This document shows positions 1 to 6,463 of a stretch of 8,592 nt of DNA, piece after piece. Both the position numbers and the translations under genes were made by a program. The notes under the pieces are model-generated. The model saw nothing but the letters and a program-made list of their open reading frames with translations, did no database searches and had not been told where the DNA came from. Each line of letters starts with the position of its first letter. Positions within the stretch are counted from its first letter, which is position 1. The stretch lies in the NCBI GenBank assembly GCA_023399105.1, contig JAEWQT010000038.1, positions 1-8,592 of the forward strand. Reading direction: 5' to 3'. This DNA is from Pseudomonadota bacterium (GTDB lineage: Bacteria; Pseudomonadota; Gammaproteobacteria; Pseudomonadales; Oceanobacteraceae).

Positions 1-497
1 GCAAAGGCCACCGACACCGGGTTTTCACCGATGGCGGTATTGGTACGCACCCGCTTGGCAATGGCAAAGGTCTGGCGGAATAAACGCCCAAGTTCGGCGC
101 CGACCGTGCCGGCTTCCTGCGCCACGGCATAGGCGGATTTCATCTGGCCGAGAATCTGCGGCTCGCCCAATACCAGCGAATCCAGCCCGCTGGCCACGCG
201 CATGGCGTGCTGCACGGCTTTGTCTTCCTGCAGATAATAGAGCGCACCCTGCAGCTGCTCGCGGTCTATCTGATGATGTTGCGACAACCAATCGACCAGC
301 GTTTGTTCCGGCAACTGCTCCGATGAACAATAAATTTCGGTACGGTTACAGGTGGACAGAATCACCACTTCAGCCACCGGGTCCAGCGCCTGCACCTCAT
401 TCAGCACCGCCGGCATACTGGCCGGGTCGAAAGAGACCCGCTCGCGTACGGCGACCGGTGCGGTCTTGTGGTTAATGCCCAGTGTCCAGATACCCAT
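1..497 (-). CDS. hemA: Glutamyl-tRNA reductase, N-terminal part (runs off the window edge)
   Basis: Reduces glutamyl-tRNA(Glu) to glutamate-1-semialdehyde with NADPH, the first committed step of C5-pathway tetrapyrrole (haem) synthesis in the cytoplasm. Only the first 165 codons are present; the 3' part lies beyond base 1. The frame opens MGIWTLGINHKTAPV, typical of the family, and contains the catalytic motif STCNRTE with the nucleophilic cysteine at residue 50. Further conserved blocks are GLDSLVLGEPQILGQMK and, at the window edge, IGENPVSVAF, which leads into the NADPH-binding domain. The start at 497 matches the family N-terminus; the Shine-Dalgarno sequence is weak. The gene is divergent from the TPR lipoprotein gene, as in Pseudomonas. 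No frameshift is visible. Identification is very secure. Confidence 0.97.
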   Translation of the reverse strand, partial: MGIWTLGINHKTAPVAVRERVSFDPASMPAVLNEVQALDPVAEVVILSTCNRTEIYCSSEQLPEQTLVDWLSQHHQIDREQLQGALYYLQEDKAVQHAMRVASGLDSLVLGEPQILGQMKSAYAVAQEAGTVGAELGRLFRQTFAIAKRVRTNTAIGENPVSVAF

Positions 498-524
498 ACT
501 GACAGAAACTGCCTCTTGGTTGGC

Positions 525-543
525 GGCTCTGCATACCAGAGCC
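525..543 (-). promoter_or_regulatory. Perfect inverted repeat in the hemA leader
   Basis: GGCTCTG (525-531) and CAGAGCC (537-543) pair perfectly around a 5-nt loop. The repeat lies between the candidate hemA -10 element and the hemA start codon, so in the transcript it would form a 7-bp hairpin about 28 nt before the AUG. It could be an RNA structure controlling translation or a small DNA operator. No poly-T follows it on either strand, so it is not a terminator. Function is unknown. Confidence 0.4.
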
Positions 544-563
544 CGGATCCGATAAAAGCGGCG

Positions 564-569
564 ATTATA
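564..569 (-). promoter_or_regulatory. Candidate -10 element of the hemA promoter
   Basis: Read on the minus strand this is a perfect TATAAT, about 67 nt upstream of the hemA start codon, in the divergent spacer. No good -35 hexamer lies 16-18 nt further upstream (the sequence there is GC-rich and reads like CGGCAA), so the promoter may be weak or activator-dependent. Initiation would be expected near base 557, giving a leader of about 60 nt. The call rests on motif match and position only. Confidence 0.5.
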
Positions 570-601
570 AACATCTGAGCCGGGCTTTGCCGCTGAAATC
601 T

Positions 602-630
602 TTGACTTAACTGCGGGTCTGACCCTAAAT
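602..630 (+). promoter_or_regulatory. Candidate promoter of the lipoprotein-lolB-ispE operon
   Basis: A -35-like TTGACT (602-607, 5 of 6 consensus) is followed after 17 nt by CTAAAT (625-630), a weak -10 with the conserved last three bases. Initiation would fall near 637, about 24 nt before the lipoprotein start. It sits in the divergent spacer where a promoter is needed. The -10 is poor, so confidence is low. Confidence 0.35.
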
Positions 631-660
631 AGTGGGCCTGAATCACCGGGTTATTGTCTT

Positions 661-2472
661 ATGTTGTCAGAGTGTTGTGATTTTCTCCGGCGCCGGCCGG
701 CGTTTTTTGTTCCGGCAGGCCTGCTGCTGTTGCTGCTGAATGGCTGCAGCACCCTGGCCAACCCCGCGGCAACACCACCGGCGGACCAGCCGCTCTCTGG
801 CACCATCGCCGTCAACCCTACCCCGGACACGCCACCGGCAGCGACGCCCCCTGCAACAAAACCTATTCCGGCTGCAACACTGTATTCCCTGCTGGTTGCC
901 GAAATGGCCGGCCAGCGTCAGCGCTTTGATATCGCCCTGTATCACTACATGGAGCAGGCCCGCAGCACCCATGACCCGGCCATTGCTGAACGGGCCGCCC
1001 GCATTGCGCAATTTGTCGGCAGCCCGCCGCACGCCAGTGAAGCGGTCGATATCTGGCTGCAGGCCGAACCGCGCAACCCGGCGCCGCATCAGGCCGCTGC
1101 CCAGTTGTTAATGGAGCAAGGCCAGCACCAGCAGGCGCTGCAGCATCTGCAGGAGTTGCAACGTCTTACCGGCATCAGCCAGTACGACTACCTGGCTGCC
1201 AGCGCCGGTCATTTGCCGCCGGCGCAACAGCAGGAATTGCTTGGCCATCTGCAGCAATTGCGTCAGCAACAACCTGAAAATGCTTCGCTCTGGTATGCCT
1301 GCGCCATTATGCAACAGCATCTGCAGCAGTATGACGCGGCGCTCAGCAGCACCGAAAAAGCCCTGCAGCTCGACCCGCAACACCTGAGTGCCGGCATTCA
1401 GAAAGCCCGCATTCTGGTGTTATTGAAACGCCCGGATAACGCCCTGCAATGGCTGCAGAAACTGCGCCGCCAACACCCGCAAAATAAAGGTATTCAGGTA
1501 CTGCAGGCGCGCATTCTGCTGGAACAGCGCCGCATGGAAGAAGCCCTGAACGCCTTCCGCGAACTGCATCAGAATTTCCCGGAAGACTCTGCCATTCTGC
1601 TGTCGCTGGCCCTGCTGTATGAAGAAGCCGGCCAGTACGAGCAGGCCAGCGCCTGTTTTTACCAGCTACTGGCCAGCCAGGCGCATACCAACGAAGCGCA
1701 TTTTTATTTAGGCCGCATTGCCGATAAAGAAGGCCGTCCGGATCAGGCCATCAATCATCTCAGCCAGGTTGATAGCGGGCGCGAGTTTTTGCCGGCTCAG
1801 CTGCGCGCGGCGCAGCTGATGGCCCAGGAACACGGCCTCGCTGCGGCGCGGGATTTTCTGCAGGATCAGCAAGCACAATATCCGGATCAGTACATCGAAT
1901 TACTGCGTATTGAAGTTGAATTGCTCAGCAGTGCCGGCGACTACGTCAGCGCACTGGAGCTGCTGAGCAACGCCCTGCAACAGCAACCTGACCATACCGA
2001 TCTGCGTTATACCCGCGCCATGCTGGCCGAACGCACCGATAATCTGCCGCTGATGGAAACCGATTTGCGCCATATTATTGAGCGCCAGCCGCAACACGCC
2101 GAAGCCCTGAATGCGCTGGGCTACGCGCTGGCTGACCGCACCGACCGCTGGGCCGAAGCCTTACCGTTGATTGAGCGCGCCCTGGCCATCAGCCCGGATA
2201 ATCCTGCCGTGATCGACAGCCTGGGCTGGGTTTACTTCCGCATGGGCAATATTGAGCGTGCCCTGCCCCTGCTGGAACAGGCATTCAGCCTGATGCCTGA
2301 CCATGAAATTGCTGCCCACCTGGGCGAAGTATTGTGGCTGACCGGTGAGCGTGAGCGCGCCCTGGAAATCTGGCAGCAGGGCTACGAAAACACCCCCGAC
2401 AGTCCCATCATTAACCGCACACTGGAACGCCTGCAGGTGACCCTGGATGCCAACGGGGCTCCGGCTTTCTGA
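661..2472 (+). CDS. lbcA: Outer-membrane TPR lipoprotein, LbcA-like (PA4667 family)
   Basis: A 603-aa lipoprotein built almost entirely of tetratricopeptide repeats. The N-terminus has a basic stretch (R10-R12), a leucine-rich segment (L21-L26) and the lipobox LLNGC with lipidated Cys29. The next residue is Ser, not Asp, which predicts Lol sorting to the outer membrane. A Pro/Ala/Thr-rich linker (about 33-69) precedes helical repeats; clear TPR units lie around 206-239, 308-340, 410-444, 478-512, 514-546 and 548-580. The same position between hemA and lolB in P. aeruginosa holds LbcA, which tethers the protease CtpA and helps it degrade cell-wall hydrolases; transfer of that role is inference from synteny and architecture. 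No earlier in-frame start exists close by, and the Shine-Dalgarno sequence before ATG 661 is weak. It ends 6 nt before lolB, so the two genes are co-transcribed. The protein is rich in Gln and Leu. Confidence 0.85.
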   Translation: MLSECCDFLRRRPAFFVPAGLLLLLLNGCSTLANPAATPPADQPLSGTIAVNPTPDTPPAATPPATKPIPAATLYSLLVAEMAGQRQRFDIALYHYMEQARSTHDPAIAERAARIAQFVGSPPHASEAVDIWLQAEPRNPAPHQAAAQLLMEQGQHQQALQHLQELQRLTGISQYDYLAASAGHLPPAQQQELLGHLQQLRQQQPENASLWYACAIMQQHLQQYDAALSSTEKALQLDPQHLSAGIQKARILVLLKRPDNALQWLQKLRRQHPQNKGIQVLQARILLEQRRMEEALNAFRELHQNFPEDSAILLSLALLYEEAGQYEQASACFYQLLASQAHTNEAHFYLGRIADKEGRPDQAINHLSQVDSGREFLPAQLRAAQLMAQEHGLAAARDFLQDQQAQYPDQYIELLRIEVELLSSAGDYVSALELLSNALQQQPDHTDLRYTRAMLAERTDNLPLMETDLRHIIERQPQHAEALNALGYALADRTDRWAEALPLIERALAISPDNPAVIDSLGWVYFRMGNIERALPLLEQAFSLMPDHEIAAHLGEVLWLTGERERALEIWQQGYENTPDSPIINRTLERLQVTLDANGAPAF

Positions 2473-2478
2473 GGTTTT

Positions 2479-3069
2479 ATGTTACGCACTACAAGTTCAG
2501 CACTGCTGCTACTGGCCGCACTGTTATTGGGTGGCTGTGCCGCCCTGCTGCCACAAGGCAGCCAGCAGGAACAACTAACCCGCCTGAACGCACTGCAAAA
2601 CTGGCAGGTACGCGGCAAATTATCCGTCGTTAGCCCCGATGACAGCGTCACCGGGTATTTAACCTGGCAACAACAGCAGGATCAGTACGATCTGTTTATT
2701 GCCGGCCCCTTCGGCAGTGGCTCCTCGCGCCTCCAAGGCAACCGCCACCAGGCCGAGCTCAGCCTGCCCGGCTGGCCAGAACCCCAGCAGGCCAGCAGTC
2801 CGGAGCAACTGATGCTGACGCATCTGGGCTGGAACTTTCCAGTCTCCGATATCCGCTATTGGGTAAAAGGGCAGCCCAGCCCCAACGGCGCTGTTACCAG
2901 CCAGTACAACGATCAGGGCTTGCTGCTGCAACTGCAACAGCATGGCTGGGAAATCCGCTACTCGCGCTACCAGCAACGCAATGGTTTCTGGCTGCCGGGG
3001 CTAATCCGCATCAGCGGCTACGATTTCCGTTTTACCTTTGCCATTCAGGAATGGACCACCAATGACTGA
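2479..3069 (+). CDS. lolB: Outer-membrane lipoprotein receptor LolB
   Basis: LolB accepts lipoproteins from the periplasmic carrier LolA and inserts them into the inner leaflet of the outer membrane. The 196-aa product has a lipoprotein signal peptide with lipobox LLGGC (Cys20, followed by Ala-Ala). The mature part follows the LolB pattern: [15 protein letters not shown] (about 37-50), [15 protein letters not shown] (about 59-73), [12 protein letters not shown] (about 76-87) and a C-terminal [15 protein letters not shown] segment. Length is normal for the family. I could not place the exact counterpart of the functional Leu68 loop of the E. coli protein. GAGG overlapping the upstream stop codon provides the ribosome binding site. 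The gene overlaps ispE by 8 nt. The lolB-ispE pairing is widely conserved in gammaproteobacteria and supports the call. Confidence 0.95.
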   Translation: MLRTTSSALLLLAALLLGGCAALLPQGSQQEQLTRLNALQNWQVRGKLSVVSPDDSVTGYLTWQQQQDQYDLFIAGPFGSGSSRLQGNRHQAELSLPGWPEPQQASSPEQLMLTHLGWNFPVSDIRYWVKGQPSPNGAVTSQYNDQGLLLQLQQHGWEIRYSRYQQRNGFWLPGLIRISGYDFRFTFAIQEWTTND

Positions 3070-3919
3070 CTCTGCCTGGCTGAGCGTTCCGGCGCCGGCC
3101 AAACTCAACCTGATGCTGCACATTACCGGTCGCCGTGCCGATGGTTACCACAACCTGCAAACCCTGTTTCAGTTTCTCGATTATGGCGACACCTTGCACT
3201 TCCACCGCCGTGACGACAACGAACTGACCCTGACGCCGGCCATTGATGGCGTACCCTTTGAAGACAACCTGATTATCCGCGCCGCCCGTTTACTGCAACA
3301 ACGTGCCGGCAAAACCTGCGGCGCCGATATCCGGCTGGATAAAACATTACCCATGGGCGGTGGTCTGGGTGGTGGCAGTTCGGATGCCGCCACTACACTG
3401 CTGGCATTGAATGAACTCTGGCAGCTGCAATTAAATCTGGACGACCTGGCCACCCTGGGACTGACCCTGGGGGCCGATGTTCCGGTGTTTGTTCGCGGCG
3501 CAGCCGCCTTTGCCGAAGGCGTGGGCGAGCAATTAACTCCGGTGCCGGAACTGCCGGAACCCTGGTATCTGGTGGTGTGCCCACAAGTGCATGTTAATAC
3601 TGGAAAAATTTTTTCACACAAGGGGTTGACCCGCGATACGGCCCCCATTAATATTCGCACCGCGTTGAGGCAAGGGGGCAGAAATGACTGCCAGCAAGTT
3701 GTCACAATGCTTTACCCGGAAATAGGTAACGCATTGAATTTGCTAAATAAATTATCCTTTGCTAAGATGACGGGCACTGGAGCTTGCATATTTTCAAGCT
3801 TCGGTTCTGAGGCAGAAGCTATCAGAGTTTCTGACCAGTTACCGGCTGAATATGTGGCCTTTGTGGCTAAAGGTGTTAACCAATCACCGGCCCATAAGGT
3901 ATTATTCAGACCGTCTTAA
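3062..3919 (+). CDS. ispE: 4-diphosphocytidyl-2-C-methyl-D-erythritol kinase
   Basis: Phosphorylates CDP-methylerythritol with ATP in the MEP route to isoprenoids; a cytoplasmic GHMP-family kinase. The 285-aa product shows PAPAKLNL (Lys14 near the active site), the ATP-binding glycine-rich loop [14 protein letters not shown] (97-110), GADVPVF with the catalytic Asp139, and the third GHMP motif [10 protein letters not shown] (235-244). The start at 3062 lies inside the end of lolB (8-nt overlap, shifted frame), which suggests translational coupling. An upstream ATG at 3038 is in frame but would add residues the family lacks. AGGA at 3047-3050 is a distant Shine-Dalgarno. Oddity: from about 3660 the codon usage changes sharply, and the last four arginines (R203, R207, R255, R283) are all AGG/AGA whereas all earlier ones are CGN. 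The protein itself looks intact. Confidence 0.96.
   Translation: MTDSAWLSVPAPAKLNLMLHITGRRADGYHNLQTLFQFLDYGDTLHFHRRDDNELTLTPAIDGVPFEDNLIIRAARLLQQRAGKTCGADIRLDKTLPMGGGLGGGSSDAATTLLALNELWQLQLNLDDLATLGLTLGADVPVFVRGAAAFAEGVGEQLTPVPELPEPWYLVVCPQVHVNTGKIFSHKGLTRDTAPINIRTALRQGGRNDCQQVVTMLYPEIGNALNLLNKLSFAKMTGTGACIFSSFGSEAEAIRVSDQLPAEYVAFVAKGVNQSPAHKVLFRPS
3740..3768 (+). promoter_or_regulatory. Candidate internal promoter in ispE for tRNA-Gln and prs
   Basis: TTGCTA (3740-3745, 4 of 6) and TAAGAT (3763-3768, 4 of 6) are separated by exactly 17 nt inside an AT-rich patch of the ispE coding sequence. Initiation near 3775 would give a transcript carrying tRNA-Gln and then prs with a leader of about 270 nt. 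In E. coli, prs is also known to have a long leader that starts inside the upstream ispE gene, which makes the placement plausible. The evidence is motif and position only. Confidence 0.4.
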
Positions 3920-3924
3920 GATGC

Positions 3925-3999
3925 TGGGGTGTCGCCAAGTGGTAAGGCAGCGGGTTTTGATCCCGCCACTCGTAGGTTCGAGTCCTACCACCCCAGCCA
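3925..3999 (+). tRNA. tRNA-Gln (anticodon TTG), CCA encoded
   Basis: All four arms fold by hand. The acceptor TGGGGTG (3925-3931) pairs with CACCCCA (3989-3995). The D stem is GCC/GGC (3934-3936, 3946-3948). The anticodon stem GCGGG/CCCGC (3950-3954, 3962-3966) carries loop TTTTGAT with anticodon TTG at 3957-3959, reading CAA. The T arm GTAGG-TTCGAGT-CCTAC spans 3972-3988. The discriminator is G3996 and the CCA tail is encoded (3997-3999). It begins only 5 nt after the ispE stop and lies 46 nt before prs with no terminator on either side, so it must be cut from a polycistronic transcript. Confidence 0.98.
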
Positions 4000-4045
4000 A
4001 ATCTCTTCTTTCCATCATTGAATATGTGCATCAAAGGGGACAGCT

Positions 4046-4987
4046 GTGTCTAAGTTGATGGTTTTTTCCGGTAATGCTAATCCGGAACTGGCGAAACTCG
4101 TTGTTGAGCGCCTGGATATCCCCCTTGGTGAAGCCACTGTTGGCAAATTCAGTGATGGTGAAATTACCATCGAAATTCATGAAAATGTGCGCGGCAAAGA
4201 TGTGTTTATCATGCAGCCGACCTGCGCACCGACCAATGATAATCTGATGGAAATTCTGCTGATGGCCGACGGCTTGCGTCGCGCTTCTGCCAGCCGTATT
4301 ACCGCCGTTGTTCCCTACTTTGGTTATGCCCGTCAGGACCGTCGTCCGCGTTCAGCCCGGGTACCTATCAGTGCCCGTGCCGTTGCCGACATGATGTCTG
4401 GCGCCGGTATTGACCGCGTACTGACTGTTGACCTGCACGCTGACCAGATTCAGGGGTTCTTCGATGTGCCGGTGGATAACGTGTACGGCTCTCCGGTACT
4501 GATTGATGACCTGGAGCGTCAGAATTACGAAAACCTGGTGGTGGTATCTCCGGATATCGGCGGTGTGGTTCGTGCCCGCGCCATCGCCAAGCAGCTGAAC
4601 GTTGATCTGGCCATCATTGACAAGCGTCGCCCGAAAGCCAACGTGTCTGAAGTGATGAATATTATCGGTGATGTGAACGGCCGTACCTGTGTACTGGTCG
4701 ATGACATGGTCGATACCGCCGGCACCCTGTGCCAGGCCGCTAAGGCACTGAAAGAATTCGGCGCCAAAAAAGTTGTCGCTTATTGTACCCATCCTGTATT
4801 ATCCGGCCCCGCTGTTGAGCGTCTGGCCATGGCTGAACTGGACGAGCTGGTTGTTACCGACACCATTCCGCTGTCTGAAGCTGCCAAAGCCATCGGTAAA
4901 ATCCGTCAGCTGACCATTGCTGGTCTGCTGGCCGAAGCCGTACGCCGCGTTAACAACGAAGAATCCATCAGTGCGATGTTCCGTTAA
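4046..4987 (+). CDS. prs: Ribose-phosphate pyrophosphokinase (PRPP synthase)
   Basis: Makes PRPP from ribose 5-phosphate and ATP, supplying purine, pyrimidine, NAD, His and Trp synthesis in the cytoplasm. The 313-aa length is standard for class I enzymes. Visible features are the ATP-site residues F35, D37, E39; RQDR (96-99); H131 in [11 protein letters not shown]; the flexible catalytic loop DKRRPKA (192-198); and the ribose-5-phosphate/PRPP loop [13 protein letters not shown] (216-228). The start is a GTG at 4046, preceded by AAAGGGGA at 4033-4040. It gives the family N-terminus [15 protein letters not shown], whereas the ATG at 4058 would cut the first strand. The gene follows tRNA-Gln and is probably co-transcribed with it. 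The C-terminus [11 protein letters not shown] is typical of Pseudomonas-like Prs. Confidence 0.98.
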   Translation: MSKLMVFSGNANPELAKLVVERLDIPLGEATVGKFSDGEITIEIHENVRGKDVFIMQPTCAPTNDNLMEILLMADGLRRASASRITAVVPYFGYARQDRRPRSARVPISARAVADMMSGAGIDRVLTVDLHADQIQGFFDVPVDNVYGSPVLIDDLERQNYENLVVVSPDIGGVVRARAIAKQLNVDLAIIDKRRPKANVSEVMNIIGDVNGRTCVLVDDMVDTAGTLCQAAKALKEFGAKKVVAYCTHPVLSGPAVERLAMAELDELVVTDTIPLSEAAKAIGKIRQLTIAGLLAEAVRRVNNEESISAMFR

Positions 4988-5016
4988 GGAACAGTTATAC
5001 AGGTTCCTGCTGAACC
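4987..5016 (+). promoter_or_regulatory. Competing hairpin segments after prs
   Basis: AGGAAC (4987-4992) can pair with GTTCCT (5003-5008), and GGTTC (5002-5006) can alternatively pair with GAACC (5012-5016). The shared middle segment makes the two stems mutually exclusive. They precede the GC-rich hairpin at 5042-5076 in the prs-rplY spacer. This could be leader RNA structure for rplY or 3'-end structure of prs mRNA. The stems are short and may be coincidental. Confidence 0.3.
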
Positions 5017-5041
5017 CGCTGAAATAACCGTTTTTATCCGG

Positions 5042-5076
5042 GCCGCCCGAGCTGGTCGCAAGCTCTGGCGGCTTTT
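5042..5076 (+). terminator. Terminator-like hairpin or attenuator just before rplY
   Basis: GCCGCC (5042-5047) pairs with GGCGGC (5067-5072). After one C/T mismatch, GAGCT (5049-5053) pairs with AGCTC (5061-5065) around a 7-nt loop. Four T follow (5073-5076). The stem is strong but the T tract is short, so termination would be partial. Only 24 nt separate it from the rplY start, with no room for a promoter, so rplY transcription must pass through it. It may reduce readthrough from prs or form a control structure in the rplY leader. Confidence 0.6.
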
Positions 5077-5100
5077 ATGTCAAAACCAAGAGGAAAGACC

Positions 5101-5721
5101 ATGTCAGAATTTACTCTGTCTGCAGTACTTCGCGAAGACGAAGGGAAAGGTGCGAGCCGCCGCCTGCGTCGCGAAAATGGCGTACCGGCCGTAGTTTACG
5201 GTGGTAAAGCCGGTGGTAACGACCGCAAGCCGGTTTCCATCACCCTGAAAGCCAACGAACTGAACAAAGCGCTGCAAAACGAAGCGTTCTACAACAGCAT
5301 CATCACCCTGACCATCGGTGACAAAGCTGAACAGGTTGTACTGCAGGATCTGCAACGTCACCCGGCCAAACCAATGGTATGGCACGCTGACTTCCTGCGC
5401 GTGAACAAATCCACCAAGATCAAAGCGCACATCCCGCTGCACTTCATCAACGAAGACATCTGCGTGGGCGTGAAAACCGGCGGTGGCAAGATTGCTCACC
5501 ACCTGACCAGCATCGACGTACTGTGTGCTGCCGGTGACCTGCCGGAGTTCATTGAAGTGGATATGGCCGCTCTGAATGTTGGCGATTCCATCTACCTGTC
5601 TGGTCTGAAGATGCCAAAAGGCGTTGAGTCTGTGGAACTGGCACACGGTGCTGACCACGATGACGCTGTTGTGTCTGTTATCGCTGTTAAAGGCGCTGAT
5701 GCTGAAGAAGCTGCCGAGTAA
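5101..5721 (+). CDS. rplY: 50S ribosomal protein bL25, CTC (long) type
   Basis: Binds the loop E region of 5S rRNA in the large ribosomal subunit; the long form is also known as the general stress protein CTC. The 206-aa product has the 5S-binding L25 domain first (about 1-98), with GKGASRRLRRENGVPAVVYG and LQDLQRHPAKPMVWHADF as hallmark blocks. The TL5-type beta-rich C-terminal domain follows (about 100-195), with VDMAALNVGDSIYLSGLKMP, and then an acidic tail (ADAEEAAE). The start at 5101 is chosen because AAGAGGAAAG lies just upstream and MSEFTLSAVLRED fits the family. An in-frame ATG at 5077 falls inside the T tract of the preceding hairpin and has no ribosome binding site. E. coli rplY is reported to be autoregulated through its leader; whether the structure here acts similarly is open. 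A strong terminator follows. Confidence 0.96.
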   Translation: MSEFTLSAVLREDEGKGASRRLRRENGVPAVVYGGKAGGNDRKPVSITLKANELNKALQNEAFYNSIITLTIGDKAEQVVLQDLQRHPAKPMVWHADFLRVNKSTKIKAHIPLHFINEDICVGVKTGGGKIAHHLTSIDVLCAAGDLPEFIEVDMAALNVGDSIYLSGLKMPKGVESVELAHGADHDDAVVSVIAVKGADAEEAAE

Positions 5722-5740
5722 TTTCTGCTCCGGTGGTAAC

Positions 5741-5771
5741 AAAAAAGCGGGGCTGGTCCCCGCTTTTTTTT
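5741..5771 (+). terminator. Strong rho-independent terminator after rplY
   Basis: AAAAAAGCGGGG (5741-5752) and CCCCGCTTTTTT (5758-5769) form a perfect 12-bp stem around loop CTGGT, with eight T in a row (5764-5771). The A tract on the other side would also let it work on the minus strand. It begins 19 nt after the rplY stop and separates rplY from pth. Confidence 0.95.
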
Positions 5772-5824
5772 ATGCTTCATTTCAGTGTTTTATCTGACAT
5801 CACTCTGCAGGGAGCCGGCCTTTT

Positions 5825-6412
5825 ATGAGCGACTCTATTCAGCTGATTGTCGGCCTCGGGAACCCCGGAGCCGAGTACCAACACACCCGCCACAACGCTG
5901 GCGCCTGGCTGGTTGAAGCACTGGCCCGTCAGGAGGGCATCCAGCTGCTGCCGGAACGCAAATTTCACGGTTTGTATGGCAAAGGCCGTATCGGCGGACA
6001 GGACTGCTGGTTGCTGATTCCCACCACCTTTATGAATTTAAGCGGCAATGCGGTACAGGCTCTGGCGAATTTTTATAAGCTGACCCCAGCCCAGATTCTG
6101 GTGGTACACGATGAACTGGATTTACCCGCCGGTCAGGCCAAATTTAAATTCGGCGGTGGCCATGGTGGCCAGAACGGGTTGCGCGACATCATCAGCAAAC
6201 TGGGTAACAACCAGAATTTTCACAGGTTGCGCATTGGTATTGGCCACCCGGGTGACAAAAGCAAAGTAACCGGCCATGTACTGGGCAAACCAAGCCAGGC
6301 CGAACTGAAAGCCATGAACGATGTCATTGCCGAAGCACTTTGTGTGCTGCCACAGGCCCTTGGCGGTGATCTGGCCAAAGCAATGAACCGGCTGCACTCC
6401 TTTAAAGGCTGA
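5825..6412 (+). CDS. pth: Peptidyl-tRNA hydrolase
   Basis: Cleaves the ester bond of peptidyl-tRNAs released prematurely from ribosomes, recycling tRNA in the cytoplasm. The 195-aa length is normal. All active-site residues are present, shifted by three from E. coli numbering: N13 in GLGNPG, catalytic H23 in TRHNAGAW, N71 in TFMNLSG, D96 in VVHDELDLP and N117 in [11 protein letters not shown]. The start at 5825 gives [15 protein letters not shown], with AGGGAG about 10 nt upstream. The gene follows a strong terminator, so it needs a promoter in 5772-5824 or some readthrough; I saw no convincing promoter there. ychF follows 51 nt downstream, a pairing common in proteobacteria. Confidence 0.97.
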   Translation: MSDSIQLIVGLGNPGAEYQHTRHNAGAWLVEALARQEGIQLLPERKFHGLYGKGRIGGQDCWLLIPTTFMNLSGNAVQALANFYKLTPAQILVVHDELDLPAGQAKFKFGGGHGGQNGLRDIISKLGNNQNFHRLRIGIGHPGDKSKVTGHVLGKPSQAELKAMNDVIAEALCVLPQALGGDLAKAMNRLHSFKG

Positions 6413-6415
6413 AAT

Positions 6416-6441
6416 CGGGTAAACTACCCGGCAAATTTTTT
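6416..6441 (+). terminator. Weak hairpin with T run between pth and ychF
   Basis: CGGGTA (6416-6421) and TACCCG (6425-6430) form a 6-bp stem with a 3-nt loop. Six T (6436-6441) follow, but five bases (GCAAA) separate stem and T run, so the geometry is not that of an efficient terminator. It may attenuate transcription between pth and ychF or be an mRNA end structure. Part of it recurs in the terminator at 7994-8027. Confidence 0.35.
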
Positions 6442-6463
6442 ACGAACACATACAGGACCTGTT

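Noticed and set aside
401..646. Minus-strand open frame of 81 codons overlapping the hemA start
   Set aside because: It is in a different frame from hemA, shows no family similarity, and would hide the hemA leader; the true hemA frame starts at 497.
3038..3061. Possible earlier start adding 8 residues to IspE
   Set aside because: It would overlap lolB further and add MPFRNGPP, which has no counterpart in the family; [17 protein letters not shown] fits better.
3925..4045. tRNA gene as an integration site for a mobile element
   Set aside because: No duplicated tRNA 3' end, integrase or foreign segment follows; prs comes directly after, as in related genomes.
5077..5100. Possible earlier start adding 8 residues to bL25
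   Set aside because: The ATG sits in the T tract of a hairpin without a ribosome binding site, whereas 5101 has AAGAGGAAAG upstream and gives the family N-terminus.
5104..5742. Open frame of 212 codons on the minus strand across rplY
   Set aside because: Antisense to rplY with no recognisable domain; the coding signal is clearly on the plus strand.
5772..5824. Promoter for pth after the rplY terminator
   Set aside because: TTTTAT at 5788-5793 could be a poor -10, but the matching -35 position is only the terminator's T run, so there is not enough support to list it.
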